Shown here: positions 53,266-61,585 of the stretch, piece after piece
Numbering within the stretch: position 1 is the first letter of the stretch
Layout of the letters: the number at the start of each line of letters is the position of its first letter
DNA from: Bin18 sp965200355
GTDB taxonomy: Bacteria; Desulfobacterota; Binatia; Bin18
Assembly: GCA_965200355.1 (NCBI GenBank)
Contig: OZ241351.1
Span: forward strand, 930,001 to 994,000
Length of the DNA: 64,000 bases
Direction of reading: 5' to 3'
Translations under genes and position numbers: made by a program
Notes under the pieces: model-generated
Told to the model about the DNA's origin: nothing
The model's input: the letters and a program-made list of their open reading frames with translations, nothing else
Database searches by the model: none

Positions 53266-53508
53266 GGTAAATATGTAAGCGCCTTTATACACTGAACTTT
53301 TCCATATACCAAATGATTCTCTCATAAATATCCTGTTTTTCTGACATTCTAGTTGACCACCTGTATAGTATGGATTTCTCAAATGGCTTCTTCTCTCAAG
53401 TCGAGCGAGGAGAACTGAGCAATTCAGATTCATGCGTTTCCACTGGACAAAGTCCGCCGAGGTATGCCATGTCCAAAGGAAAGAATACGCCACGACAGGG
53501 AGGACAGT

Positions 53509-55023
53509 ATGCCACTACGCAAACCGACCACAGACGATTTCCACCGTTTAGCTCAGGCCAACCATTTTGAGTTGAGTACAGAAGAGGCCGATGCGTATGC
53601 AGCCATGCTGCCAGATATGTTTGCCGCACTTGACGCCCTTGAGCAGGCCCCGGCTAACCTGCCGGAGATTACCTATCGTGAGCGGGACCCTGGGAACCGT
53701 CCGAGCCGGGCAGACGACCCGCTCAACGCCATAGTCCGGCGCTGTTCAGTCAAGGGCGCACCCTCGGGCAAGCTGGCTGGAAAGCGCCTGGGCATTAAGG
53801 ATAACGTCAGCATTGCCGGTCTTCCGATGACGTGCGCCTCTCTGGTGCTCGACGGCTATGTGCCGGACATTGATGCCACGATCATTACCCGTATTCTTGA
53901 TGCCGGCGGCGAGATTACCGCCGTCCTGAATATGGACAATTTCGCCTTCTCGGGTGGCGGTCATACGAGTGCCTATGGCCCGACCCGTAATCCGCATAAT
54001 CCTGACCATACGGCCGGCGGTTCGTCCGGTGGCTCGGGAGCCGCCCTGTCGTATGCTGATATTGACCTGACTATCGGCGGGGACCAGGGGGGCTCCATTC
54101 GTATTCCAGCCGCGTGGTGCGGCGTCGTGGGGCTCAAGCCGACCCATAGCCTCGTTCCGTACACGGGTATTGTCGGCATAGATAACACCTTTGACCACAC
54201 CGGGCCGATGGCGGAGACTGTGGCCGACACGGCCCTGCTGCTTGAGGTCATTGCGGGGAAGGACCCGCTTGACCCACGCCAATATGAGGTGCCGGTGCAA
54301 GCCTATACCCACGTCTTGGGTCAGAGCATACAGGGTCTTCGCTTGGGTGTCGTCAAAGAAGGGTTTGGGACCCCCGTGTCGCAGCCGGGTGTGGACACCA
54401 CGGTCCACGCTGCGGTCAACGCCTTGCAGGACCTTGGAGCCCAAGCCGAAGAGGTCTCTATTCCGGCCCACCTTAAAGCCGGTGGAATTACCTGGGCCTT
54501 AATTGCCGAAGGCATGACCGCGTTGGTGTATGGCAACGGGGTCGGCTACCACTGGAAGGGGTTGTACAATGAAAGCCTGATGAACACCCTGGGCAAGTCG
54601 CTCAAAGCCCAGGCCCAAGACCTGTCCGACCAAGCGAAATTCGTGACCCTGGTCGGCAGCTATCTGCACCAAGCCTATCATGGGCATTTGTACGCCAAGG
54701 CCCAAAACCAGCGCCGCGCCCTCCAGGCCGCCTACGATCAGGTTCTCGAACGCTTCGATATCTTGGTGATGCCCACAACGCCGATGACGGCCCACCGCTA
54801 TGTTCCCAATATGGGGCCGCTCGAATCGCTGCAATTCGGCTGGAATATGCTCGGCAACACAGCCCCGTTTGATATGACCGGCCACCCCTCGCTGACTGTT
54901 CCGTGCGGGCAGGTTGAGGGGCTGCCAGTCGGCCTCATGCTGACCGGACGACATTTTGACGACGCCACCCTCTTGCGGGTCGGCCATGCGTTTGAACAAC
55001 AGATGTCCTGGCAGGAACGGTAA
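53509..55023 (+). CDS. Amidase-signature hydrolase
   Basis: A 504-residue amidase. The Ser-cisSer-Lys triad is in place: Lys in GIKDNVSIAGLPM, Ser in GGSSGGSGAAL, and the nucleophile in GDQGGSIRIPAAW. The N-terminal helical stretch (TTDDFHRLAQANHFELSTEEADAYA) resembles the amidase-like proteins of the AtzF/indoleacetamide hydrolase type. It cleaves an amide of unknown identity. ATG 53509 has AGGGAGG 5 nt upstream. It is divergent from the Fic gene. Confidence 0.92.
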   Translation: MPLRKPTTDDFHRLAQANHFELSTEEADAYAAMLPDMFAALDALEQAPANLPEITYRERDPGNRPSRADDPLNAIVRRCSVKGAPSGKLAGKRLGIKDNVSIAGLPMTCASLVLDGYVPDIDATIITRILDAGGEITAVLNMDNFAFSGGGHTSAYGPTRNPHNPDHTAGGSSGGSGAALSYADIDLTIGGDQGGSIRIPAAWCGVVGLKPTHSLVPYTGIVGIDNTFDHTGPMAETVADTALLLEVIAGKDPLDPRQYEVPVQAYTHVLGQSIQGLRLGVVKEGFGTPVSQPGVDTTVHAAVNALQDLGAQAEEVSIPAHLKAGGITWALIAEGMTALVYGNGVGYHWKGLYNESLMNTLGKSLKAQAQDLSDQAKFVTLVGSYLHQAYHGHLYAKAQNQRRALQAAYDQVLERFDILVMPTTPMTAHRYVPNMGPLESLQFGWNMLGNTAPFDMTGHPSLTVPCGQVEGLPVGLMLTGRHFDDATLLRVGHAFEQQMSWQER

Positions 55024-55118
55024 CTTGCGACGCTGAGTCAGCAAGCGCGGGTGCCTCTCGGCTCCCGCGCTCGTTTGGCGACAGAGGACAGTTTGGAACG
55101 CCGTGTCGGCGGCCCCCG

Positions 55119-55916
55119 TCAAGCGGCTTTTCGCGCGGACACCACAAACTGTGGCAAGCAAAAACAGTATTCTGCGTTCTTCAGTCGCAAACGCACGTCT
55201 TCCCGCCAAGCGTCCGCCTCGGCCTGGGTCACTTTTCCCGAGTCACAGGCGTACTGGTACCAGTTGTTCTCCAGCATACGCATGGCGTGCCCTTTGACGT
55301 CGGGGCTGGCAAATATCTTGACCCGGATAGCTTGGAGCTTGGCGAGGGTGCACAACCGGCGTAGTTTGCGTCCGATGCGCGGCTCGCGCATGGCTGTCGT
55401 GGTAATCGCTGTGAGTACGCGATCATGTAAGGCTTCATCACTCACGTCCAGGGCGAGCATCTCCCAGTCACTATCGATGAGCACAATGACGCCGCCCGGC
55501 CGGGTGACGCGCGCAATATCGCGGACGGTCTGCGGGGCAGAGTCCACGTATTCGAGGACGTTTTTACAAAAGACCCGATCAAACATTCCAGAATCAAAGG
55601 GCAGAGGAGGAAAGTCGGCCTGTTGGAAGCGCACCTGCGGGAGGTCGGCCTCTCGGGCTTGCGCGCCGGCCCGGGCGACAAACTCCGCGTTAATATCAAC
55701 CCCAACGACCCTCCCGGTCGGACCGACTCGTCGCCCCAGTTCCAAGGTGGTCGAGCCAGGACCAGAGCCAACATCCAGAACAGACAGACCAGTCTGGAGA
55801 TCAAGCGGAGCGAGCAGCGGCTCCATGCGCGGCTCGTAGCGTAAGAGCGACTCATATACCGACAGGCGGGCCGCGTCGATCTCAATCCAGTGCTGTTTAT
55901 AATACGGTGATGTCAT
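55119..55916 (-). CDS. Class I SAM-dependent methyltransferase
   Basis: A 265-residue Rossmann methyltransferase. Motif I is VLDVGSGPGSTTLELG, motif II VVGVDINAEFV, and motif IV DRVFCKNVLEYV, followed by RPGGVIVLIDSDWEML. It resembles UbiE/demethylmenaquinone-type small-molecule methyltransferases, including the extended C-terminal helices. The acceptor is unknown. It lies 50 bp after DUF502 on the same strand. Confidence 0.9.
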   Translation of the reverse strand: MTSPYYKQHWIEIDAARLSVYESLLRYEPRMEPLLAPLDLQTGLSVLDVGSGPGSTTLELGRRVGPTGRVVGVDINAEFVARAGAQAREADLPQVRFQQADFPPLPFDSGMFDRVFCKNVLEYVDSAPQTVRDIARVTRPGGVIVLIDSDWEMLALDVSDEALHDRVLTAITTTAMREPRIGRKLRRLCTLAKLQAIRVKIFASPDVKGHAMRMLENNWYQYACDSGKVTQAEADAWREDVRLRLKNAEYCFCLPQFVVSARKAA

Positions 55917-55964
55917 ATGCGCGGTCCAAGTATGGCACGCTCACGAGGTCGGTGTCAATCTGGG

Positions 55965-56669
55965 CTAGAGTTCGACCGCCGGAACGTCCTCTGGGCTCGT
56001 CGCCTCTTTCTGGACAAAGGACTGGCCGACAATGCCGGAAGAGACGATGAATTTGAACGCCTCTTCAACGGTATAATCGACTTCAACGACCTCCTCCGGT
56101 GGAACCATCACCAGAAACCCGGAAGTGGGGTTTGGCGTCGTGGGAATAAAGACGGCCAGGACCTGCGGGGCAGAGGAGAGCCCCAGCGTGTCGTCCCGTT
56201 CCGTGGCAACCAGCCCCATCATCCATGTCCCCTTGCGCGGATATTGCAGTAGAACCACACGCTGAAAGCTGCCAGACGGTCCCTGAAAGGTCTCTACCAT
56301 TTGTTTGACCGCGCTATAGATGCTGCTCACCAGGGGCAGGCGCAGGATCAAGGTGTTCACCGCGTCCAGAATCTGTCGTCCGATAAAGTTGGTTCCCACC
56401 AGACCCAGCAAAAAGATAATCGCCAGGGCCAAGACCGTATTGGCCATAGGCGTAATCGGCTCCAACCACCAGAAGCTTTCAATCTGCTGAAGTGGCCCAA
56501 ACAGGGTCCGCATAATGGGCGCGCCCGCACCGCTGAGGAGATCAAATAAGAAGGCGACCAATAAATACGTCGCCACCAGCGGAATAAGAATCAGCAGCCC
56601 GGTCAGGAAGGTGTTGCGAACAAAACGCGATGTGGCTCGTTTCCGCTTCCCCGCGGTTCCTCCATCCAT
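55965..56669 (-). CDS. DUF502 membrane protein
   Basis: A 234-residue protein with two membrane segments (FLTGLLILIPLVATYLLVAF; NTVLALAIIFLLGLVGTNFIG) and the DUF502 core IPLVSSIYSAVKQMVETF-like segment (RLPLVSSIYSAVKQ), then VVLLQYPRKGTWMMGLVA and VFIPTTPNPTSGFLVMVP. Family function is unknown; members occur widely in Gram-negative bacteria and plants. The cytosolic C-terminal tail is acidic. Confidence 0.9.
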   Translation of the reverse strand: MDGGTAGKRKRATSRFVRNTFLTGLLILIPLVATYLLVAFLFDLLSGAGAPIMRTLFGPLQQIESFWWLEPITPMANTVLALAIIFLLGLVGTNFIGRQILDAVNTLILRLPLVSSIYSAVKQMVETFQGPSGSFQRVVLLQYPRKGTWMMGLVATERDDTLGLSSAPQVLAVFIPTTPNPTSGFLVMVPPEEVVEVDYTVEEAFKFIVSSGIVGQSFVQKEATSPEDVPAVEL

Positions 56670-56735
56670 AGGCAGTTCTCTTTCGGACCCATGCTAGAGT
56701 AAGAGTCCGGGGCTTCGCAAGAAAGGGGGGCGTGT

Positions 56736-56993
56736 TTACGACTTTCGTTGGTAGACGCCTGCACTGATAGCAATCAGGCTCCAGGTTCCTTCCAGTACAA
56801 CAAAAGGGAGGAAGTCGATCAGATAGGAGGCATAGCAGGCAATCCCGGCTCCAAGGGCGTTGAGCGCGTGATAGGCTCTGGAATTGGTCTGCATCCAGCC
56901 AAAGAGATTCAGAAAAAACGCCCCCAGCAAGAGGCCAACCCCAACAGCACCAATCCATTCTGCGTTATCAGCAAGAGAGAGGGATGTGGGCAT
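56736..56993 (-). CDS. CBU_0592-like small membrane protein
   Basis: An 85-residue protein with three hydrophobic segments: WIGAVGVGLLLGAFFLNLFG, YHALNALGAGIACYASYLI and FVVLEGTWSLIAISAGVY. The pattern N-L-F-G ... R-A-Y-H-x-L-N-x-x-G ... F-x-V-L-E-x-x-W fits the CBU_0592 membrane family of unknown role. ATG 56993 is preferred; AAGGAG lies about 10 nt upstream. Confidence 0.75.
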   Translation of the reverse strand: MPTSLSLADNAEWIGAVGVGLLLGAFFLNLFGWMQTNSRAYHALNALGAGIACYASYLIDFLPFVVLEGTWSLIAISAGVYQRKS

Positions 56994-57165
56994 ACGTGCC
57001 AAGCTCCTTACCGGGTGTGGGACCTGCCAATGAACCGCTCAGTATCAAGAGTCAGCACGTCTGGCGACTCTCCCTGAAGCGTGAATTTTCAACACACCTG
57101 AAACGTCTACTGAGAGTGTTGAATAACGAGTAGAGGATAGGAAAGCCAGCAGGGAGGATTGATAC

Positions 57166-57624
57166 ATGCAGACAGCATCTACCGGTACTGACTTACGCGG
57201 CATCGAGACAAAAGCGGAGCGCTTTCTTTTTGAGCGAGGACAACTGGCGGAGCGGGCCGCGCTGGCCCCGGCGGCCGTTTTACCCGAGCAGTTCCACGAC
57301 TCGCCACGCCAGCCCTCCCAGGTTCGTGGAGAAGTGGCCCTCATGCGGTCTGTTCTCAAGGACGCGGTTGAGTGCTTTCAGAAACAGTTTGGAACGCCCC
57401 GTTTTCGCGACTATCGTATTGCACGGGAAGCGGAGCAGTGGTTTCTGACGGACGACTATCAATGGCCGTTCTCCTTTGTGAACATCTGCTCTGTCCTCGG
57501 GATCAATCCCGAGTATATCCGGCGTGGCCTCAACAAGCAGAAGGCCGAGCGACCGGTCGTCATTCCGAGACGCGCGTTACGCCACTCTCTGATCGCCCGG
57601 CCACAACTCAAGGAAGCCGCGTAA
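57166..57624 (+). CDS. Helical hypothetical protein with possible C-terminal DNA-binding helices
   Basis: A 152-residue protein starting MQTASTGTDLRGIETKAERF, after AGGGAGG at 8-9 nt. The middle (LMRSVLKDAVECFQKQFG) is helical, and the later REAEQWFLTDDYQWPFSFVNICSVLGIN with PEYIRRGLNKQ reads like a helix-turn-helix element. It may be a lineage-specific regulator. It is followed at 20 bp by a strong intrinsic terminator, so it is probably a single-gene unit. Confidence 0.7.
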   Translation: MQTASTGTDLRGIETKAERFLFERGQLAERAALAPAAVLPEQFHDSPRQPSQVRGEVALMRSVLKDAVECFQKQFGTPRFRDYRIAREAEQWFLTDDYQWPFSFVNICSVLGINPEYIRRGLNKQKAERPVVIPRRALRHSLIARPQLKEAA

Positions 57625-57643
57625 TCCCTTCTTCTCTATGCAC

Positions 57644-57678
57644 AAAGAGGCAGCCCGCATGGGGCTGCCTCTTTTTTT
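57644..57678 (+). terminator. Strong rho-independent terminator
   Basis: AAAGAGGCAGCCC pairs with GGGGCTGCCTCTTT around a short GCAT loop and is followed by a T-run of seven. It ends the transcript of the gene at 57166-57624 and, read in reverse, has an A-run that also lets it serve the minus-strand operon only weakly. Confidence 0.9.
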
Positions 57679-57705
57679 GCCGACTCCGGGCGCGGTGAGC
57701 GCCGG

Positions 57706-58251
57706 CTAGGCCGCCTGCTGTTCCCTATGTTTGAGCAGCTTCCCGATAATCCGGTCAATGACCTGATCCGCCAAAGCCCGGACTTCGGCTTCGGTCTTGG
57801 GCTGAATCGGATGCTCCACTAAAATCGGCTGATACTGCGCCATCCCCAGCGCCGCGCACTGGGCGTTGGCCGCCCCAATAAACTCCGTGGTGGTCACGTT
57901 GGCCGTTGGAATACCGTTTTCTTCAAAGTGAATGACATCGTGCGAACTGCACGAGATACAGGCCCCTCAATCACTGAGGGCTTCAATGACGGCATCACAC
58001 TTGTCGCGCAGCTCTCCCCGAATCGGCTCGGGTGCCGGTCGCGTCACCGTCGGCTTCATCCGTCGCACCACCTCTTTGACTCCATACTGCTCGCGGAGCA
58101 CCTCCTCTACACGGTCGAGGAAAAAGGAGCCCTTTGCTTTGCTGATATCGAGCAAGCCAATGGTTGTCCCGGATAGCGAGCCGAGTCGCGGCGCAAAGGC
58201 TTTCTGCGAACGTTCGACCGTATCGGTCGGATCGAGTAACATCTCGCCCAT
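57706..58251 (-). CDS. UGSC-family selenoprotein with in-frame UGA (Sec)
   Basis: A 181-residue selenoprotein whose frame is interrupted by one TGA at 57969-57967. The protein reads ...DAVIEALSD-U-GACISCSSHD..., then VIHFEENGIPTANVTTTEFI and LGMAQYQPILVEHPIQ, with no other stop. This matches the UGSC family (Sec-Gly-Ser-Cys motif; here U-G-A-C, Sec95) and its Cys/His-rich loop. ATG 58251 has AGGAGGT 5 nt upstream. A hairpin suited to a bacterial SECIS follows the UGA. The Sec/Cys pair suggests a redox or thiol-transfer role; the real function is unknown. It is the last gene of a three-gene operon. Confidence 0.9.
57938..57954 (-). promoter_or_regulatory. Candidate bacterial SECIS hairpin
   Basis: On the minus strand TCGTGC pairs with GCACGA (6 bp) around a loop AGTTC. 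The loop begins about 18 nt after the UGA and has G at position 2, as bacterial SelB-binding hairpins do. Confidence 0.7.
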
Positions 58252-58265
58252 AACATACCTCCTGT

Positions 58266-59351
58266 TTATTTTTTTATTTCCTTGGTTGTAATCCGGCTGC
58301 CAGCGTCAAACCCGGCCCAGCCTTGGACCGCGGCGGAAAACCGCCCCGCGGTACCGCCGGCGACAATAATAACAATGTTCTCGGCTTTCGGAAACTTTGG
58401 AAAGAGCGTGTCGTCGCTTGGGGGTTGACGGTCTTTCTTGGGCGTCCGCAACATGCTGACCCCAGCGCCTTCACCACCGTTGACACCCGGACGCAGCTCG
58501 CGCAGGGGGCGCCGAATGTTCTCGTACAGAAATTGACGCAGGTCGTTCTTGGACCAGCCGTCTTGGGCAAACGTTTTGGCGTGTTCGGGACACACCACCA
58601 GAACGGTATCGGAAAACAGCGGATAGTTTTTATGATTCCACAGCCCGGCCATGGTCCAGCCGAGTGACAGGGCCAATTGTTCCGCGCTCCGGCTGGCGTG
58701 GTCGTTGATCTGCAAGGGAGAGTGGCCGCCAAAGAGGGTGATGGTATTCTGAGCGGCGGTATAGCCTTTTTCCACGTGGAGGGGCTCCCACGGGCTGGTT
58801 TCTTCATTCTCTCCCACGCAGAAGGTGTACTGCGCCGGATGGCCCATGGTCGCCTTGGTAATCTCGTGCGGCTTGGCCCCACCGATATTGATAATGATTA
58901 ACCGCAGTGCCCGGCCTATGGTCGCATTGGCCCGAAAGCCGTGGCCCAGGGCGTTATGGCCGGAGTTGATGCCGACCTCATGGCGAATGGGGCCGTTGAT
59001 AATGGCCATAGGCGTGGCCGAGAAGGTCGTGACATTGAGGCCGTGGATGCAGAACTGCTCTTCGCACATGGCCTCAACCCCGGCCAACACCACCGGGAAA
59101 TAGGCAGGGTGGCAGCCGGCCATGACCGCGTTAATCGCAATTTTCTCAACGCTGGCCCGACCGTAGTTGGGTCCGATTTCGCCTATGATTTCCTGGGGGT
59201 CACGGGTCGTGGCCGCCAGCATCCGCGTGACCCGTTCTTCCGTGGGCGGCACAACTGGCAGGCCATCGGTGACCCCGCGTTCGTAGAGCAGCTCGACAGG
59301 ATCATCTTGAGCCTGGATACGCTGGGAGTGGAAATCCGCAACTTCTGGCAT
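58266..59351 (-). CDS. Conserved protein of the UGSC selenoprotein operon
   Basis: A 361-residue soluble protein. It starts MPEVADFHSQRIQAQDDPVEL; GGAG lies 7 nt upstream. The N-terminal block LYERGVTDGLPVVPPTEERV is conserved in proteins that lie next to UGSC genes; a Gly/His/Asn-rich centre (NSGHNALGHGFRANATIG) and FTPQ-free C-terminal part (KAENIVIIVAGGTAGRFSAAV) follow. Cysteines occur at HPAYFPVV-flanking positions (AGCHPAY; EEQFCIHGLN). Function is not known; the conserved pairing suggests action in one complex or pathway with the selenoprotein, 14 bp downstream. Confidence 0.75.
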   Translation of the reverse strand: MPEVADFHSQRIQAQDDPVELLYERGVTDGLPVVPPTEERVTRMLAATTRDPQEIIGEIGPNYGRASVEKIAINAVMAGCHPAYFPVVLAGVEAMCEEQFCIHGLNVTTFSATPMAIINGPIRHEVGINSGHNALGHGFRANATIGRALRLIIINIGGAKPHEITKATMGHPAQYTFCVGENEETSPWEPLHVEKGYTAAQNTITLFGGHSPLQINDHASRSAEQLALSLGWTMAGLWNHKNYPLFSDTVLVVCPEHAKTFAQDGWSKNDLRQFLYENIRRPLRELRPGVNGGEGAGVSMLRTPKKDRQPPSDDTLFPKFPKAENIVIIVAGGTAGRFSAAVQGWAGFDAGSRITTKEIKK

Positions 59352-59372
59352 AATTATTCTCCGAGTTGGTTG

Positions 59373-60326
59373 CTATTTTATGGCCTGCGGGTTGATCGGC
59401 GAGCCCACAGCCCCGGTGATCGGCAGGGGTGGAGCCACAAACAGACACTCGTACACGCCGTCGTTGGCGCAATCATCGGCCAGGCCCTCAAGATCAAAGA
59501 TCTCACCCACCAACATGCCGGCATGGACAATGAGAATCATATGCAGGGGCTGAAATATCTCCGCTGTTTCATTGGGAATCACTTCTGTTCCCCAGGTGTC
59601 GGTGGCATAGCCGGCAATTTCTTTTTCACAAATCCAGGCGGCGCAATCCACGCCGAGCCCTGGGGCTGAGCCGCCGCTATATTCACCCCAGCTCCCCTCG
59701 GCGCGCACCTGGCCGATCTGGCCGGTCCGAATCAGCACAATATCTCCAGTTCCCACACTGACGTTGCCCATCTCCGCGGCTCCCTCAAGGTCCGCGGGAT
59801 AAATGGCCTCGCCTGGGTCGAGCCACGGCTTGCCTTTGTAATGCGGGATATCGAGCAGCACGCCGCGCGTGGCGATTTTATCTTTCGCGTTTTCCATGCC
59901 GTTTTTCTTGGCACCGGTGCTGTTGATTTCACTGGCTGCATAGCCGTTATACATTTTGCCCTGGTACAGGATGTGGGCCAGCGCGTCCCACTGGGTGGCG
60001 CACTGGAGGGGCATGGTCACGGCGTCGTCTGTATATTGGAGATTGGGGAGATGCTCCTGCGCGCCGACACTGATATCACCGCCATCCTGGAGCATGAAGT
60101 GGATGGGGTTAAAACGCCCAAAGGAGCCGGTCTGCGGACCCTTGTCATCAAACGGGATGGCCAGGGAAATCACCTTGCCCTGCTTGACCAGCCGGGAAGC
60201 GTCAATGAGTTTCTGCGGGGTAATATAATTGAGGGTGCCAAGCTGGTCGTCAGGCCCCCACTTGCCCCAATTTTTGTATTTCTCGGCCAATGCCTTCACA
60301 TCGTCCATCGAGAATTGTTTTGCCAT
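59373..60326 (-). CDS. Cyclase-family (kynurenine formamidase-like) metallohydrolase
   Basis: A 317-residue protein of the cyclase/arylformamidase fold. The N-terminal part has WGKWGPDDQLGTLNYITPQKL. The metal motif usually H-x-G-T-H-x-D-x-x-x-H appears as QCATQWDALAHILYQGKMYNG, so the first two ligands differ. Later come GVLLDIPHYKG, GDIVLIRTGQ and APGLGVDCAAWI. Such enzymes hydrolyse amides, lactones or cyclic imides. ATG 60326 has AAGGAGA eight nt upstream. It is the first gene of the operon with the UGSC pair. Confidence 0.88.
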   Translation of the reverse strand: MAKQFSMDDVKALAEKYKNWGKWGPDDQLGTLNYITPQKLIDASRLVKQGKVISLAIPFDDKGPQTGSFGRFNPIHFMLQDGGDISVGAQEHLPNLQYTDDAVTMPLQCATQWDALAHILYQGKMYNGYAASEINSTGAKKNGMENAKDKIATRGVLLDIPHYKGKPWLDPGEAIYPADLEGAAEMGNVSVGTGDIVLIRTGQIGQVRAEGSWGEYSGGSAPGLGVDCAAWICEKEIAGYATDTWGTEVIPNETAEIFQPLHMILIVHAGMLVGEIFDLEGLADDCANDGVYECLFVAPPLPITGAVGSPINPQAIK

Positions 60327-60486
60327 AGTCATTCTCCTTCCGATTTGTGTCTTTCACATCCTCCGCCCGCCCGTCAACAGTCGAGACCATTCAGCTTGAC
60401 GGTTTTTGAGGCGCTCAGTATCTTCACTTCTTGAGCCTGGAAACAGAGGAGTGGGCGAGACTCTTGCCATCCATAAGGAGCATCCC

Positions 60487-60657
60487 ATGAGCAGCGGCGA
60501 CCAAACAGTGGAAGTGACTGTGCGGCTGTCAAAAGACAGGTATGAGCGGATACAACAAGCCGCGCGTAGGGAACACCGCCCGGTTGCAGACCTGCTGGAC
60601 AGCTTCATTGTTGAGGGGCTGGATAGCCAAGCGAGCTTTCCGAGCGTGTCACGATGA
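60487..60657 (+). CDS. Ribbon-helix-helix (CopG/Arc-like) protein
   Basis: A 56-residue protein: MSSGDQTVEVTVRLSKDRYERIQQAAR, then PVADLLDSFIVEGLDS. The strand-helix-helix pattern is that of RHH DNA-binding proteins, often antitoxins. AAGGAG lies 6 nt before the ATG. No toxin follows on the same strand; instead its 3' end overlaps the convergent nuclease-like gene by 9 bp. It may regulate the adjacent divergent/convergent cluster. Confidence 0.75.
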   Translation: MSSGDQTVEVTVRLSKDRYERIQQAARREHRPVADLLDSFIVEGLDSQASFPSVSR

Positions 60658-61551
60658 GTAAACATAGTCGCCAAAGCGACGCCGTGCCTCGTCAATCTTG
60701 TGAACCCCTTGCTCGTATAGCCCGTACCCCATGAAACTCGCAGTGGCGACACACAGCTCGGCATGAGGACTCTCCGGAAGGGACCTCAGCAACTCACAGA
60801 GCTTCGAGCTTCCGGGATCGTGGTTAGCGAACACCAATAATAATATCGGTGATTCGTTGCTGAAGCTCCCTAAGTCTTTCCCACAGTCAATGAGCCCCAA
60901 ATCTCGCTTCTGGTTAAAAACGTTGACCATATCTTTCTTGAAGTCATCGACCTTGGTCCCGTCAGACAGATACCTGTTCACATCGCAGATGTGTTGATGA
61001 AGTCCTGCGCTCCCTTCGAGCGCTCCGTCGCCATATTTCATTTCGATGAAAACGAGTCGCCGGCCATGCGGCTGTTTGCGTGTTGCCGGCCTCGATGGCC
61101 AATGCACTGCAATCAAATCAAACCGCCCCCATTCACTCTGGTATTCAATATCGCAGATGTAGTAGTCCGTGCTCCTTGCGATGCTTCCGAAATTATTGTC
61201 TCGCAGAAGAATTTGCTGGAACTCACGCTCGTCTTTTCTCTGTTCTCCGAGCAACCAGTCTATCGCCTGTTTGAGTTGAGGCAAAACACCGAGCCACGCA
61301 TTAACGCCCTCGCCCTCATCGGGAAGCGAAGTCGGCCCTCCAGCCTTGAAGTAATGCTCGTCAAAGAAGACCTTATACCCATTGCCGGTTTGCGTGACCT
61401 TCATCAGGTTTCCGCCTCGGTAATAGACGTTGACATAATCTCCTCTCAACTCAAGACAAAGGCTTGAGTCGGATTTGACCGCCTCTGTCAGCGGAAATAG
61501 ACGTCCTCCTTCCTTCAGATCTTTCAAGAATATGTCGTTAATTTTGCGCAT
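60649..61551 (-). CDS. PD-(D/E)XK nuclease-like protein
   Basis: A 300-residue protein; ATG 61551 follows AAGGAAGG. It opens MRKINDIFLKDLKEGG, then DYVNVYYRGGNLMKV. The likely nuclease core is STDYYICDIEYQS, FDLIAVHW and RRLVFIEMKYGDGAL, a D-x-x and E-M-K pattern of the restriction-endonuclease fold, followed by GLHQHICDVNRY. The C-terminal part is less clear. It is co-oriented and 34 bp downstream of another nuclease-like gene. I place it as a possible defence or restriction protein. Confidence 0.7.
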   Translation of the reverse strand: MRKINDIFLKDLKEGGRLFPLTEAVKSDSSLCLELRGDYVNVYYRGGNLMKVTQTGNGYKVFFDEHYFKAGGPTSLPDEGEGVNAWLGVLPQLKQAIDWLLGEQRKDEREFQQILLRDNNFGSIARSTDYYICDIEYQSEWGRFDLIAVHWPSRPATRKQPHGRRLVFIEMKYGDGALEGSAGLHQHICDVNRYLSDGTKVDDFKKDMVNVFNQKRDLGLIDCGKDLGSFSNESPILLLVFANHDPGSSKLCELLRSLPESPHAELCVATASFMGYGLYEQGVHKIDEARRRFGDYVYSS

Positions 61552-61585
61552 TTTACCTTCCTTAGCCCAGGCATCAAAAAGCCTC

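Noticed and set aside
53230..53493. N-terminal extension of the Fic protein
   Set aside because: The extra 88 codons have no family character, and the AT-rich DNA there contains operator-like repeats; ATG 53229 gives the normal start.
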